This document shows positions 52,691 through 62,494 of a DNA stretch of 64,000 bases, piece by piece. Location: contig JAIOUW010000004.1 in assembly GCA_019931105.1 (NCBI GenBank), positions 124,001 to 188,000 on the forward strand. Reading direction: 5' to 3'. The position numbers were made by a program, and so were the translations under genes. Origin of the DNA: Flavobacteriaceae bacterium NBU2977 (GTDB taxonomy: Bacteria; Bacteroidota; Bacteroidia; Flavobacteriales; Flavobacteriaceae). How positions within the stretch are numbered: position 1 is the stretch's first letter; every line of letters starts with the position of its first letter. Below the pieces are notes generated by a model. That model was given only the letters and a program-made list of their open reading frames with translations, had not been told where the DNA came from and ran no database searches.

Positions 52691-53554
52691 CTATCCAAGA
52701 TAGGTCTTCAATATTTTACTTCTCGAAGTGTGTTTCAACCTTCGAATCGCCTTTTCTTTTATTTGACGCACCCTTTCCCTTGTAAGGTCGAAGGTTTCAC
52801 CTATTTCTTCCAACGTCATCGAATGTTGTCCGGCTAAGCCAAAATACAAACGAATTACATCAGCTTCCCTTGGTGTCAAAGTTTCCAGGGCACGTTCGAT
52901 CTCGGTTCTTAGTGATTCATGCAACAATTCTTTGTCAGGATTTGGAGATTCACCGCTACGAAGTACGTCGTAGAGATTTGAATCTTCACCGTCGATCAAT
53001 GGGGCATCCATCGAGACGTGACGCCCTGAGTTTTTTAAGGATTGTTTTACATCTTCGACGGTCATGTCCAACTCTTTTGCAATTTCCTCGGCGGATGGCT
53101 GACGCTCATGTGCTTGCTCCAAAAAAGCAAAAGTCTTGTTGATCTTGTTTATAGATCCGATTTTGTTCAAAGGCAAGCGCACGATACGCGATTGCTCGGC
53201 CAATGCCTGTAAGATGGACTGACGGATCCACCATACGGCGTACGAAATAAATTTAAATCCACGTGTTTCGTCAAAACGTTGGGCGGCCTTGATCAGGCCA
53301 AGGTTTCCCTCGTTGATCAAATCCGGTAAAGTAAGTCCTTGGTTTTGGTACTGCTTGGCGACCGATACCACGAATCGAAGATTGGCCTTTGTGAGTTTTT
53401 CAAGAGCGATCTGGTCGCCTGCCTTGATGCGTTGTGCCAATTCTACTTCTTCATCTGCGGTAATCAAGTCAACTTTGCCTATTTCTTGCAAGTACTTGTC
53501 CAAAGATGCGGTTTCCCTATTGGTAACCTGTTTTGTGATCTTGAGCTGTCTCAT
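52691..53554 (-). CDS. rpoD: Primary RNA polymerase sigma factor (RpoD/SigA type)
   Basis: 287 residues, the short Bacteroidota form lacking region 1.1. Region 1.2 ([20 protein letters not shown]), region 2 ([34 protein letters not shown]), region 3 ([20 protein letters not shown]) and region 4 ([35 protein letters not shown]). This factor reads the TTG...TAnnTTTG promoters noted here. Confidence 0.95.
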   Translation of the reverse strand: MRQLKITKQVTNRETASLDKYLQEIGKVDLITADEEVELAQRIKAGDQIALEKLTKANLRFVVSVAKQYQNQGLTLPDLINEGNLGLIKAAQRFDETRGFKFISYAVWWIRQSILQALAEQSRIVRLPLNKIGSINKINKTFAFLEQAHERQPSAEEIAKELDMTVEDVKQSLKNSGRHVSMDAPLIDGEDSNLYDVLRSGESPNPDKELLHESLRTEIERALETLTPREADVIRLYFGLAGQHSMTLEEIGETFDLTRERVRQIKEKAIRRLKHTSRSKILKTYLG

Positions 53555-53661
53555 GTACGTAAATTAAGTTCAAATTGTATAGACTGCATATACTTATACG
53601 TAAAATTCGCAGGAATGTTACAAAACAGATTAAAAACTTCGATTTATCGGGTAAAAGACAT

Positions 53662-53696
53662 AAAAAAGGCCCCGATTTATGTATCGGAGCCTTTTT
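53662..53696 (-). terminator. Terminator of pnp
   Basis: On the minus strand AAAAAGGCTCCGAT, loop ACATAA, ATCGGGGCCTTTTTT: a 13-base stem with one mismatch and a T-run, 26 bases after the pnp stop. Confidence 0.85.
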
Positions 53697-53721
53697 AGAA
53701 ATTTCTAATAATCAGAGATCG

Positions 53722-55935
53722 TTAATCCCTTCTAGGTTTACGATCGCGGTTGTCACGACGGTTGTCCCTTCCGCGATTATTGTCCCTTCGTGGTGGTCTT
53801 TCCGTAAAACCTTCTGGTTTTGGTAAAAGAGCCTTTCTTGAGACCCTTTCTTTCTTGGTACGGGGATCGATGCCTGTATATTTTACGTCGAAAACATCGC
53901 CCATGTTTACCACATCGGAAACGTTCTCGGTTCGTTCCCATGCCAATTCAGATACGTGAAGCAAAATTTCATTGCCCGGAGCTTCGGTATATTCTACCAC
54001 GGCCCCAAAATCGAGCATCTTGATAACTTTAACTTCGTAAACACTGCCAACTTCGGGTTTGAACATCAACGAATCGATTTTTGCCAGTACGGCATCGATT
54101 CCGTTTTGGTCGGTGCCCAAAATCTCAACAATGCCCTCTTCGGTCACAGGGTCTTCATTGATTACGATGGTAGTATTCGTTTCTTTCTGAAGCTCTTGAA
54201 TCACTTTTCCGCCGGGGCCAATAAGTGCACCGATAAACTCATTAGGGATGGTTCTAGTGACCATTTTGGGCGCATGTGCTTTTACATCTGCGTTCGGAGC
54301 GGCAATGGTATCGGTTAATTTTTCTAGAATATGTAAACGACCGTCGCGAGCTTGTTTTAAAGCTTTAACCAAGATTTCATAAGACAGGCCTTTCACCTTG
54401 ATATCCATCTGGCAAGCCGTAATTCCGTCAGCGGTTCCGGTAACTTTGAAGTCCATATCACCAAGATGATCTTCATCGCCTAAAATATCGGAAAGGACGG
54501 CATATTTTCCAGAATCGGTATCGGTAATCAGTCCCATTGCAATCCCTGAAACGGGTTTTTTCAATTGTACACCGGCATCCATTAGTGCCATAGTACCTGA
54601 ACATACGGTCGCCATTGAGGAAGAACCATTCGATTCCAATACTTCTGAAACCACACGCACGGTATAAGGGCAATCATCGGGAACCATGCCTTTTAAGGCA
54701 CGCTGCGCCAAATTACCATGACCTACTTCCCTTCTAGATGTACCACGGATGGGCCGTGCCTCTCCCGTCGAGAAAGGTGGAAAGTTGTAGTGTAGGTAAA
54801 AACGTTCCTCACCCTCATGTGAAGGCATGTCTATCTGATTCGAATCCCTCGATGTTCCCAAGGTTACGGTAGCAAGAGCCTGGGTTTCGCCCCGGGTAAA
54901 AATAGCCGAACCATGCGTCGACGGCAGGTAATCTACCTCGCACCAGATGGGACGAATTTCATCGGTCTTGCGACCGTCCAATCGTAAACCTTCATTTAAG
55001 GTAAGGTCGCGGACGGCAGCTTTTTCGGCCTTGTAAAAATATTTAGAGACCAAATCGCCAAAATCTTCGAGTTCTTCTTCCGAGAAAGTTGCTACGACCT
55101 CTTCTTTGATGGCTTCGAAAGCAGCACTTCTTTCATGCTTGGCAGAACCTGCTTTGGCGACTGCATATACTTTGTCATAGGTAAGCTCATGTACTTTTTT
55201 CGCCAAGTTCTCGTCTTCTCTTTCGGGCTCGTATTCGCGCGTTTCTTTCTTACCGAAAGCTTCGGCCAATTTTAATTGGGCGGCACATTGTACCTTAATG
55301 GCCTCGTGCGCATATTTGATCGCCTCGGTCATTTCTTCCTCCGAAATCTCGTCCATTTCACCTTCTACCATCATAACGGAATCGGCAGAAGCACCGATTA
55401 TCATATCGATATCCGATTCTTCCAATTGTGCTCTAGTGGGGTTGATGATGAACTCACCGTTTACACGTCCTACCCTAACTTCTGAAATGGCGCATTCGAA
55501 CGGGAAGTCCGATAGCTGTATCGCTGCCGACGCCGCCAGACCGGCCATGGCATCGGGCATTACGTTTTCATCGTGTGACATCAATTGGATCATCACCTGG
55601 GTCTCAGAATGATAATCTTTTGGAAAAAGTGGTCGCAGTACGCGGTCTACCAAGCGCATGGTCAAGACTTCTCCATCGCTAGGTCTGGCCTCTCTTTTGA
55701 AGAAGCCGCCCGGGTAACGTCCGGCGGCAGCGAACTTTTCACGGTAATCTACGGTAAGCGGTAGAAAATCGACATCGCTTTGCTTGTAGTTTGAAACTAC
55801 CGTACACAATAACATACATTTGCCGGATTGCACGACGACAGAACCATGCGCCTGTTTCGCCAATTTTCCGGTTTCGATGGAAATTTCCCTTCCATCGCCA
55901 AGGTCGATGACCTCTTTAAATACTTTTGGAATCAT
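53722..55935 (-). CDS. pnp: Polyribonucleotide nucleotidyltransferase (PNPase)
   Basis: Phosphorolytic 3'-5' exoribonuclease. 737 residues from ATG 55935 ([15 protein letters not shown]); the ORF's upstream 44 codons read through the leader palindrome and are not family sequence. Two RNase PH domains ([59 protein letters not shown] with catalytic Asps), KH ([12 protein letters not shown]), S1 ([20 protein letters not shown]) and a basic Arg/Asp tail ([13 protein letters not shown]). A perfect 16-base palindrome sits 13 bases before the start. Confidence 0.96.
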   Translation of the reverse strand: MIPKVFKEVIDLGDGREISIETGKLAKQAHGSVVVQSGKCMLLCTVVSNYKQSDVDFLPLTVDYREKFAAAGRYPGGFFKREARPSDGEVLTMRLVDRVLRPLFPKDYHSETQVMIQLMSHDENVMPDAMAGLAASAAIQLSDFPFECAISEVRVGRVNGEFIINPTRAQLEESDIDMIIGASADSVMMVEGEMDEISEEEMTEAIKYAHEAIKVQCAAQLKLAEAFGKKETREYEPEREDENLAKKVHELTYDKVYAVAKAGSAKHERSAAFEAIKEEVVATFSEEELEDFGDLVSKYFYKAEKAAVRDLTLNEGLRLDGRKTDEIRPIWCEVDYLPSTHGSAIFTRGETQALATVTLGTSRDSNQIDMPSHEGEERFYLHYNFPPFSTGEARPIRGTSRREVGHGNLAQRALKGMVPDDCPYTVRVVSEVLESNGSSSMATVCSGTMALMDAGVQLKKPVSGIAMGLITDTDSGKYAVLSDILGDEDHLGDMDFKVTGTADGITACQMDIKVKGLSYEILVKALKQARDGRLHILEKLTDTIAAPNADVKAHAPKMVTRTIPNEFIGALIGPGGKVIQELQKETNTTIVINEDPVTEEGIVEILGTDQNGIDAVLAKIDSLMFKPEVGSVYEVKVIKMLDFGAVVEYTEAPGNEILLHVSELAWERTENVSDVVNMGDVFDVKYTGIDPRTKKERVSRKALLPKPEGFTERPPRRDNNRGRDNRRDNRDRKPRRD

Positions 55936-55948
55936 AAATTTGATTTTA

Positions 55949-55964
55949 TTCCGCACGTGCGGAA
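55949..55964. promoter_or_regulatory. Perfect palindrome in the pnp leader
   Basis: TTCCGCACGTGCGGAA, a 16-base perfect inverted repeat 13 bases upstream of the pnp start codon, GC-rich within an AT-rich leader. It could fold as an mRNA hairpin near the ribosome-binding region or serve as an operator or REP. Confidence 0.5.
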
Positions 55965-56104
55965 CTGTTAAACAATGGTCATCCGGATGTTGAGACCGGA
56001 AGGTTGTGTTGTTGTGTCGACCAATGAAAAACCAAGTGTAGCTTTTTATGCTTGCCCTCCGAACCAATTTTCGGATTTCATATTCAGGACTTGGAATATA
56101 TATA

Positions 56105-56132
56105 AAATTCAGGGCCGGAAATTACCGACCCT
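56105..56132 (-). terminator. Terminator of rpsO
   Basis: On the minus strand AGGGTCGG, loop TAATTT, CCGGCCCT (one G-T pair), then a T-rich tract, 14 bases after the rpsO stop. Confidence 0.75.
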
Positions 56133-56145
56133 TAACTTTTATAAA

Positions 56146-56415
56146 TTACTTTCTTATATTCAATTCTTTGATAAGCTCTCGATATTTTACAATATCCTTC
56201 TTTTTTAAATAATCGAGAAGACTTCTTCTTTTACCTACCAAACGTACCAGTGAACGCTCGGTGTTGAAGTCTTTGTGATTTCTTTTTAGGTGACCGGTCA
56301 AATGGTTGATGCGATGCGTGAACAATGCGATCTGCCCTTCGGTCGAACCTGTGTTTTCAGCGTTACCCCCATGTTTCTTGAAGATTTCGGCCTTTACTTC
56401 TTTGGTTAAATACAT
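56146..56415 (-). CDS. rpsO: 30S ribosomal protein S15
   Basis: 89 residues, family length. Seen: NTGSTEGQIALFTHRINHLT, HLKRNHKDFNTERSLVRLVG and RRSLLDYLKKKD. Upstream of pnp on the same strand, the classic rpsO-pnp order, but separated here by its own terminator and a 210-base leader. Confidence 0.97.
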   Translation of the reverse strand: MYLTKEVKAEIFKKHGGNAENTGSTEGQIALFTHRINHLTGHLKRNHKDFNTERSLVRLVGKRRSLLDYLKKKDIVKYRELIKELNIRK

Positions 56416-56455
56416 TCCAATATTATTTTAAATGATTATTATGTATCCGACTGTC

Positions 56456-56476
56456 TTTTCCTTCGACAAGCTCAGG
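56456..56476. repeat. REP-like segment in the rpsO leader
   Basis: TTCCTTCGACAAGCTCAGGA, a string I recall as a widespread bacterial intergenic repeat, lies between the rpsO promoter and start codon. Confidence 0.4.
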
Positions 56477-56493
56477 ACGAGACAATCAGGCGG

Positions 56494-56501
56494 CAAAGAT
56501 A
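56494..56501 (-). promoter_or_regulatory. -7 element of the rpsO promoter
   Basis: TATCTTTG followed by C on the minus strand, a full match to TAnnTTTGC, 79 bases before rpsO. No clear -33 TTG. Confidence 0.55.
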
Positions 56502-56577
56502 AGATTATTATGGCTTTGACGTAAGATTATGTGATTTTTTTTGAGGTGGAAGAATTTCGCGTAGACCGGTACGCCTC

Positions 56578-57078
56578 CTAAAAATCACAACCTGTCGGGA
56601 GTGGTTCTTCCGTTTCCAAATCTTTGGCAAATTCAATGTCAAGATCTTCGGCCAAGAATCCCTTTGTCACGGAACCCCTGAACACTTTGTTAGAATATCC
56701 TGAATTGTTCATGTGCACACGAACGTAGATTTCCAAATCGGCCGCGATTTCGACAGGGCCGCCCGTTCGCGTAAAAGGCTGTTCGTTCGTATGGCTATGT
56801 GTCAAAATCCTTCTATAAATAAGATTTCCGTCCAGATCGAATACTTCCCACCAATCGGCATATTGATTACAACCTGTGTCCGGGCTTTTGAGGGTTACGC
56901 TTAAGGTATATGAATTTTCACCACCCGATACGGTCACGTTCGTAACTTCGGCCAATCCGGTATTTTGTTGATACATGGCCATTTCCTTGGTCATGGCAAT
57001 GGCAATGGTATTTTCTTTATCGGTTGAACAGCAACAAAACCATACGATTATAAAGGGAATAACATGAAAAGGTTTCAT
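56578..57078 (-). CDS. Lipoprotein of unknown function
   Basis: 166 residues; signal PFHVIPFIIVWFCCCS with three adjacent Cys, any of which could be lipidated. The mature part is beta-rich (NSYTLSVTLKSPDTGCNQYA, DLEIYVRVHMNNSGYSNKVF), with two further Cys that could form a disulfide. No family named. It starts 9 bases after the accD stop, so co-transcription with accD is likely. Confidence 0.7.
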   Translation of the reverse strand: MKPFHVIPFIIVWFCCCSTDKENTIAIAMTKEMAMYQQNTGLAEVTNVTVSGGENSYTLSVTLKSPDTGCNQYADWWEVFDLDGNLIYRRILTHSHTNEQPFTRTGGPVEIAADLEIYVRVHMNNSGYSNKVFRGSVTKGFLAEDLDIEFAKDLETEEPLPTGCDF

Positions 57079-57087
57079 GATTGCCGC

Positions 57088-57948
57088 TTAGGCCCGAATC
57101 GGGTTATTCTGGATCAAATCAATGTACAGATTTATTTTCTTCTTAAGGTCTCTGCGGTGAACTATAAAATCAAGGAAACCATGTTCGAGAACAAATTCGG
57201 CGGTCTGAAAGCCTTCGGGGAGTTCTTTGCCCGTGGCCTCTTTAACTACTCTTGGCCCGGCAAAACCGATCAGTGCACCGGGCTCTGCAATATTGATATC
57301 GCCCAACATGGCATACGAAGCCGTGGTGCCTCCAGTGGTAGGGTCGGTGCACAACGAAATATAAGGTAGCCCCGCATCGGAAAGCTGTGCCAGTTTCGCA
57401 GATGTCTTTGCCAATTGCATCAATGAAAGTGCAGCTTCCATCATTCTTGCCCCACCAGATTTCGAAATCATTACAAATGGTGTCTTTTTCTTGATCGCAT
57501 GGTCGATGGCACGGGCTATTTTTTCACCTACCACACTCCCCATCGATCCACCGATAAAACTGAAATCCATACAGGCCACGGTAAGGTCTTTGCCCATCGA
57601 TTTTCCCCTCGCGGTACGCACCGCATCTTTAAGTGACGTTTTTTTCTGGGCAGCCTTCAATCTTTCCGAATACTTCTTGGTATCAACGAACTTCAATGGA
57701 TCCTTCGAGGTAAGCTTTGCATCCAATTCGGTAAACTTGTTATCGTCGAAAAGAATTCCGAAATACTCTTTGCTTCCAATACGTACGTGGTAATCATCTT
57801 CGGGGCTTACATAAAAATTCTTGGCGAGATCTTCGAACTCGACAATTTTACCTGTCGGTGATTTATACCAAAGTCCTTTCGGGGTATCTTTTTTCTGGTC
57901 GGTAGAAGTCTGAATTCCCTTTTCTTTTCTTTTGAACCAAGACGACAT
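57088..57948 (-). CDS. accD: Acetyl-CoA carboxylase carboxyltransferase beta subunit, zinc-ligand-less
   Basis: Transfers the carboxyl group from biotin to acetyl-CoA with AccA. 286 residues from ATG 57948 ([13 protein letters not shown]). The carboxyltransferase core is intact ([69 protein letters not shown]). The N-terminal zinc ribbon has lost all four cysteines: Ser30/Gly33 and Ser48/Asp51 replace the CxxC pairs, as in [10 protein letters not shown]. Between fbaA and the small lipoprotein gene. Confidence 0.95.
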   Translation of the reverse strand: MSSWFKRKEKGIQTSTDQKKDTPKGLWYKSPTGKIVEFEDLAKNFYVSPEDDYHVRIGSKEYFGILFDDNKFTELDAKLTSKDPLKFVDTKKYSERLKAAQKKTSLKDAVRTARGKSMGKDLTVACMDFSFIGGSMGSVVGEKIARAIDHAIKKKTPFVMISKSGGARMMEAALSLMQLAKTSAKLAQLSDAGLPYISLCTDPTTGGTTASYAMLGDINIAEPGALIGFAGPRVVKEATGKELPEGFQTAEFVLEHGFLDFIVHRRDLKKKINLYIDLIQNNPIRA

Positions 57949-57987
57949 AGTATCGATTTTTTGGGTTTGGCAATTGGTGTTCAACTA

Positions 57988-59055
57988 CTATAACGTATTC
58001 ACATTATTAAGGTCTTCGAAAGCTTTTTTCAAACGATCGATAAAGGCTTTTTCGCCTTCGCGAAGCCAAACTCGGGGGTCATAGAATTTCTTGTTGGGTT
58101 CGTCGGCCCCGTTCGGGTTTCCTATTTGGGATTGAAGAAAATCTTTTTTGTCTTGTATATAGTCACGAACACCCGAAAGGAAGGCATATTGCATATCGGT
58201 ATCGATATTCATTTTTATTACGCCATAGCCGATGGCCTCACGTATTTCTTCGATGGTCGAACCTGAACCGCCATGAAACACAAAATCGATATGATTATGG
58301 CCAACGCCATATTTTTCGGAAATATATTCTTGCGAGTTCTTAAGAATTTTCGGGGTCAACTTTACGTTGCCGGGCTTGTAGACACCATGCACATTGCCAA
58401 ATGCCGCGGCCACCGTAAACCTGTGACTGACCTTCGAGAGTTCTTCATAGGCATAGGCCACTTCTTCGGGCTGGGTATATAGTTTTGAATCGTCTACATC
58501 TGAATTATCGACGCCGTCTTCTTCTCCGCCGGTTATGCCCAACTCGATTTCGAGCGTCATATTCATTTTGGCCATGCGTTCTAAGTAAACCTTGCAGAGT
58601 TCTATATTTTCCTCGATCGGCTCTTCTGAAAGGTCGATCATGTGCGAGCTAAACAATGATTTTCCGGTTTCGGCAAAATGTTTTTCGCTGGCGTCAAGAA
58701 GGCCATCGATCCACGGCAACAATTTCTTGGCGCAGTGATCGGTATGCAAAATAACCGTGGCACCATATGCCTCGGCAAGTTGATGAACGTGTTTGGCACC
58801 TGCGATGGCTCCTTGAATCGCTGCTTTTTGGCCTTCGTTCGAAAGTCCCTTGCCTGCATTGAACTGGGCTCCTCCATTTGAAAACTGTATAATGACAGGA
58901 GCATTCAAGCTTGCCGCGGTCTCGAGTACTCCATTTATAGTATTGGAGCCGATAACATTAACGGCCGGAAGTGCGAACCCCCTCTCCTTGGCATAATTGA
59001 AAATATTTTGAACGTCATCGCCGGTGGCTACACCCGGTTTTATATTGTGGGCCAT
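57988..59055 (-). CDS. fbaA: Class II fructose-bisphosphate aldolase
   Basis: Zinc-dependent glycolytic/gluconeogenic aldolase. The 355 residues show VILHTDHCAKKLLPWID (catalytic Asp, zinc His), EIELGITGGEEDGVD, VAAAFGNVHGVYKPG (His), DFVFHGGSGST and MNIDTDMQYAF. E. coli FbaA-like length. Its stop is 39 bases before accD. Confidence 0.96.
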   Translation of the reverse strand: MAHNIKPGVATGDDVQNIFNYAKERGFALPAVNVIGSNTINGVLETAASLNAPVIIQFSNGGAQFNAGKGLSNEGQKAAIQGAIAGAKHVHQLAEAYGATVILHTDHCAKKLLPWIDGLLDASEKHFAETGKSLFSSHMIDLSEEPIEENIELCKVYLERMAKMNMTLEIELGITGGEEDGVDNSDVDDSKLYTQPEEVAYAYEELSKVSHRFTVAAAFGNVHGVYKPGNVKLTPKILKNSQEYISEKYGVGHNHIDFVFHGGSGSTIEEIREAIGYGVIKMNIDTDMQYAFLSGVRDYIQDKKDFLQSQIGNPNGADEPNKKFYDPRVWLREGEKAFIDRLKKAFEDLNNVNTL

Positions 59056-59111
59056 AATTTTTAGGTCTATCGGTTTGTAAATTGAACGGCTAAAGTAATA
59101 AATTATTAACT

Positions 59112-61706
59112 CTAAAAAGGATAATTGATGCCGATTTGAAGTACGGAATTCGAAAAGTTATATGTTCGAAACCATCTTTTTGACTGCTCTTCAGCAGGAT
59201 TATACGTCTTGAAACCCAAATCTACCCTGAAAAGAAAATACGTAAAATCGTAGCGTAGGCCGAACCCCGTACCCAATGCTATGTCGGCCAATGAGCCGAT
59301 ACCGTTAAAAGTGGCATCGGGGTCATCAACATTATCAAAGACGTTCCAAATGTTGCCGGCATCGGCGAACAGGGCGCCATTGATATCACCGACCACCGGA
59401 AAACGGTATTCCAAATTAAATGCAAGTTTCAAGTTGGCCTCATTAAAATTGTTGATGGCGCGGGTCTTTCCGGGCCCCAACGAATATGGGTACCAAGCCC
59501 TGTTGTCGTTAGAACCGCCGGCGAAATAACTTCGCACGAACGGAATATTGTCAGAATTGCCATAAGGCACGGCGATACCCAAAAAACTATGGAACGCCAA
59601 AACATTCGACCGCCTAAGATCCCAATACTTCACATAGTCGAACTCGGTCTTTATATATTGTGAATAAGGAACGTTGAAGACCAAAAGTTTATCATTTTCT
59701 TGGTCAAAGGGTATCAAATATGAAAGCCCCGATAGAAGATTTCCGGCACTTTCGAGCTTCCAACGGAACCTATAAAAACTATTGTCGGTCAGGCCATTCC
59801 TATTATTGGTGTTCAAGGTATAGTTACTGGCAAAAATAAGATTGTTCTCCGTCAGCCTTTCTCGACGTTCCTCAATGCGCACAACGTCAATATAATCCTC
59901 ATCCGATGTCGGTATAAGTCCTTGGTTTTTGACGGCTTTTATAAAACCGGCCGTACCATCGGGTGTATCGGGGTCATCATCGGGCAATAGCAAACTGGCA
60001 TTTCCGTCATCATCAAAAGTATAGAAATCAGATACTAAGGGGTTGCCGATATAATTTTTAACCGGATTTGTTGCAATGTCGTTCAATTGATTATAAGCAC
60101 TGGTGTACACGTTGAAAAAACGATCCGGATTCAGATTCTTCACGAATTGAACGTTCAATAGTTCCAATGAATGTCGCCTAAAATCAGATGGTGCCCAATT
60201 GTAGCCAAAAATCGTATTGAAAGTCCGTTTATCGAGACCTATATTTCTTTGCGAAGTGGTGCCCAAAGTGACCCTGGTCTGGGGCAACATATAGTTGGCT
60301 ATGATTTTGTCGGTCTTAATGAAAGGAAACCAGATTCTGGGGAAATTGAGGCTAAGGTCGACCCCCCATTCAAGGATATTGAAAAAACGGTTGTCATCGA
60401 TTATTGGGTCTTTTGACGCTCCCAGGTTTACACGCCCCGACAAGCTTAGGTTCTCGGCTCCCCTGAACAAATTTCTGGCCTGTAGCGATTGAGTGAGCCC
60501 CATACCTATCTGCTGGAAGTTTGAACGTGTTACATTGAACTCTGAACCCGATGAATATTTAGGCCTTGCGGAAAGGTAAATATTGGCGGTCAGATCTGTA
60601 TTCGTACTATCTTCCTCTATCACGATACTCGGATATTTGAATACATTTAGGTTGGTAATCTGACGATAGGTTCGTATGCGGTCTATTTCCCTGTAGATAC
60701 TATCCTTTTCAAAAAAAATGGCATCGGTAAGGGTCTTGGGTTTGAAGCGTAATTTATTTCTGTAAAATATGGTATAGTCACCAAAACGTTCAAACTTAAG
60801 CTCGCCATCGCGCTCGTCAAAAAGAAAATCGGTATAGATATTGACCTTGTCGAACTTATGGACCTTATATTCAGAAGTGGTCAGGACATTTTCTTGCCTC
60901 GCCCTTAGATCATCTATTTGTAAAAGAACATCAAGTTCTTTGTCGACGCCTTTAGCTGTCGAATCGCGTAAAATTTCAAAACCAATGGAACTTTCCTGAA
61001 AATTGTAGACCCCTGAATTTTTGAAAATCGCCGTCAACCTTTCACGTTCAAGGGCAAAATCTAGTGAATTGAACTGTTTTCCTTTGCTGATCAGCGATGC
61101 TTCACTGTGGGCAAAGTACAATGAATCGATGGCCTTAGAAGAAATATCATGCGTAATTGAATCAATGAAATAGGGTTGTCCAAGGTTTATTTTGTAAGCC
61201 ACCCCGACCCGCTGTTTTCGCTTTTTACCAACAATTTCATAGGTAGTGCTGTTGTTGAAATAACCTTTGCCGCTGTAATATGCACTAAGACGCTGCAAGG
61301 TCTTGCGGGTGGCACTTGTGTCCAATATCACAGGGGCCTCGCCAATGTTCTTGAGCCATTCGCTCATGCCTTTGACCAAAAATGACTCTCCCAGTCTATT
61401 GACCTGTTTTTCCGATAGCAGGTCGACCAAACGTTGCTTGCGCTTCTGTTTACGGTAAAGCCATGCCTGAAAAGAAGAATCAGGATTCACTTTGGCCAAA
61501 TTGTAAAGGTTTAGGCGCAGTGGATACCCCAAAAGACTGCTATTGGGTTCTTGAATGATCAAACTCTCTATCTCTTCGTTGTTGACCTTTTCGTCGTCAA
61601 CGAAAACCGTGTTCTTGACGATTAATGATTCGTCATCTTCAACGCGTCGAAGCGTATTGCACGATGAAATCGCCACCGCTAGCAATAATAAGCTTATTTT
61701 AGCCAT
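59112..61706 (-). CDS. tamL: TamL-type BamA-family outer-membrane lipoprotein
   Basis: 864 residues from ATG 61706. An upstream start at 61778 would overlap the divergent methyltransferase gene and displace the signal. Lipoprotein signal ISLLLLAVAISSC, then POTRA-like domains (about 30-400, TYEIVGKKRKQRVGVAYKIN, FDKVNIYTDFLF) and a 16-strand-type D15/BamA barrel, with YFAGGSNDNRAWYPYSLGPG (conserved lid-loop type motif), LEYRFPVVGDINGALFADAG and a terminal aromatic (LQIGINYPF). Being a lipoprotein places it with Bacteroidota TamL rather than BamA. Confidence 0.88.
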   Translation of the reverse strand: MAKISLLLLAVAISSCNTLRRVEDDESLIVKNTVFVDDEKVNNEEIESLIIQEPNSSLLGYPLRLNLYNLAKVNPDSSFQAWLYRKQKRKQRLVDLLSEKQVNRLGESFLVKGMSEWLKNIGEAPVILDTSATRKTLQRLSAYYSGKGYFNNSTTYEIVGKKRKQRVGVAYKINLGQPYFIDSITHDISSKAIDSLYFAHSEASLISKGKQFNSLDFALERERLTAIFKNSGVYNFQESSIGFEILRDSTAKGVDKELDVLLQIDDLRARQENVLTTSEYKVHKFDKVNIYTDFLFDERDGELKFERFGDYTIFYRNKLRFKPKTLTDAIFFEKDSIYREIDRIRTYRQITNLNVFKYPSIVIEEDSTNTDLTANIYLSARPKYSSGSEFNVTRSNFQQIGMGLTQSLQARNLFRGAENLSLSGRVNLGASKDPIIDDNRFFNILEWGVDLSLNFPRIWFPFIKTDKIIANYMLPQTRVTLGTTSQRNIGLDKRTFNTIFGYNWAPSDFRRHSLELLNVQFVKNLNPDRFFNVYTSAYNQLNDIATNPVKNYIGNPLVSDFYTFDDDGNASLLLPDDDPDTPDGTAGFIKAVKNQGLIPTSDEDYIDVVRIEERRERLTENNLIFASNYTLNTNNRNGLTDNSFYRFRWKLESAGNLLSGLSYLIPFDQENDKLLVFNVPYSQYIKTEFDYVKYWDLRRSNVLAFHSFLGIAVPYGNSDNIPFVRSYFAGGSNDNRAWYPYSLGPGKTRAINNFNEANLKLAFNLEYRFPVVGDINGALFADAGNIWNVFDNVDDPDATFNGIGSLADIALGTGFGLRYDFTYFLFRVDLGFKTYNPAEEQSKRWFRTYNFSNSVLQIGINYPF

Positions 61707-61760
61707 GCATCTTGGATTGCGCAACGGGGTCATCATAGAAATCAAAAATACATTTTTTGT

Positions 61761-62483
61761 ATGGTTGTCAAAAGCCAAATAAAACTTATCAAAAGCTTAC
61801 AGCAAAAAAAGTACCGCAGTAAAAACCGAATGTTCGTGGTAGAGGGAATCAAGATGGTTCAAGAGCTTTTGAATTCAAATTTTACGGTCTTTAAGATCTT
61901 TACCACCGATTTGTCGAATTTCAAGACTCGGGCAGATATTGTTGAGGTTGTTTCCAATTCTGAACTACGCCAAATGAGCGGCCTTAAGAATCCTAATCAG
62001 GCCTTGGGGGCCTTTTACATTCCTGAATCGAAAACGGTTGATTTTGATGATTGGATATTGGTGCTCGACGATGTTCGGGATCCTGGAAATTTGGGTACCA
62101 TTATCAGGCTGTGTGATTGGTTCGGCATAAAAAATTTGGTCTGTTCGAAGAACACGGTCGATTGTTATAACCCAAAAGTACTTCAGGCCAGTATGGGCTC
62201 GATAGCACGGGTAAATGTTGTCTATAATGATTTGGAGCATTTTCTGGATAATACAGGTAAACCTTTATATGGCGCCTTTATGAGTGGAAGTTCGGTTTAC
62301 AAAGAGCAACTTCCTAAGGGCGGAATATTGGTCATGGGCAACGAAGCCAATGGGATCTCAAAGAACGTGGAAAAATTGATATCTTCTAAAATAGCCATTC
62401 CACAGTTTGGCGATAGTACAACTGAAAGCCTGAATGTCGCCACCGCTACGGCAATTTTATTGAATGAAATCAGGAGAAAATAG
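61761..62483 (+). CDS. SpoU/TrmH-family RNA 2'-O-methyltransferase
   Basis: 240 residues: an N-terminal L30e-like substrate-binding domain (QQKKYRSKNRMFVVEGIKMV) and a SPOUT domain with VLDDVRDPGNLGTIIRLCDW, GGILVMGNEANGIS and TTESLNVATATAILLNE. Target rRNA or tRNA position not deducible. Diverges from tamL with 54 bases between starts. Confidence 0.92.
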   Translation: MVVKSQIKLIKSLQQKKYRSKNRMFVVEGIKMVQELLNSNFTVFKIFTTDLSNFKTRADIVEVVSNSELRQMSGLKNPNQALGAFYIPESKTVDFDDWILVLDDVRDPGNLGTIIRLCDWFGIKNLVCSKNTVDCYNPKVLQASMGSIARVNVVYNDLEHFLDNTGKPLYGAFMSGSSVYKEQLPKGGILVMGNEANGISKNVEKLISSKIAIPQFGDSTTESLNVATATAILLNEIRRK

Positions 62484-62494
62484 CTTGATCGATT

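Noticed and set aside
53722-56067. Longer pnp ORF starting at 56067
   Set aside because: The extra 44 residues read through the leader and palindrome and do not resemble PNPase; the family start is the ATG at 55935.
59112-61778. Longer start for the TamL-like protein
   Set aside because: It overlaps the divergent methyltransferase gene start and displaces the lipobox.
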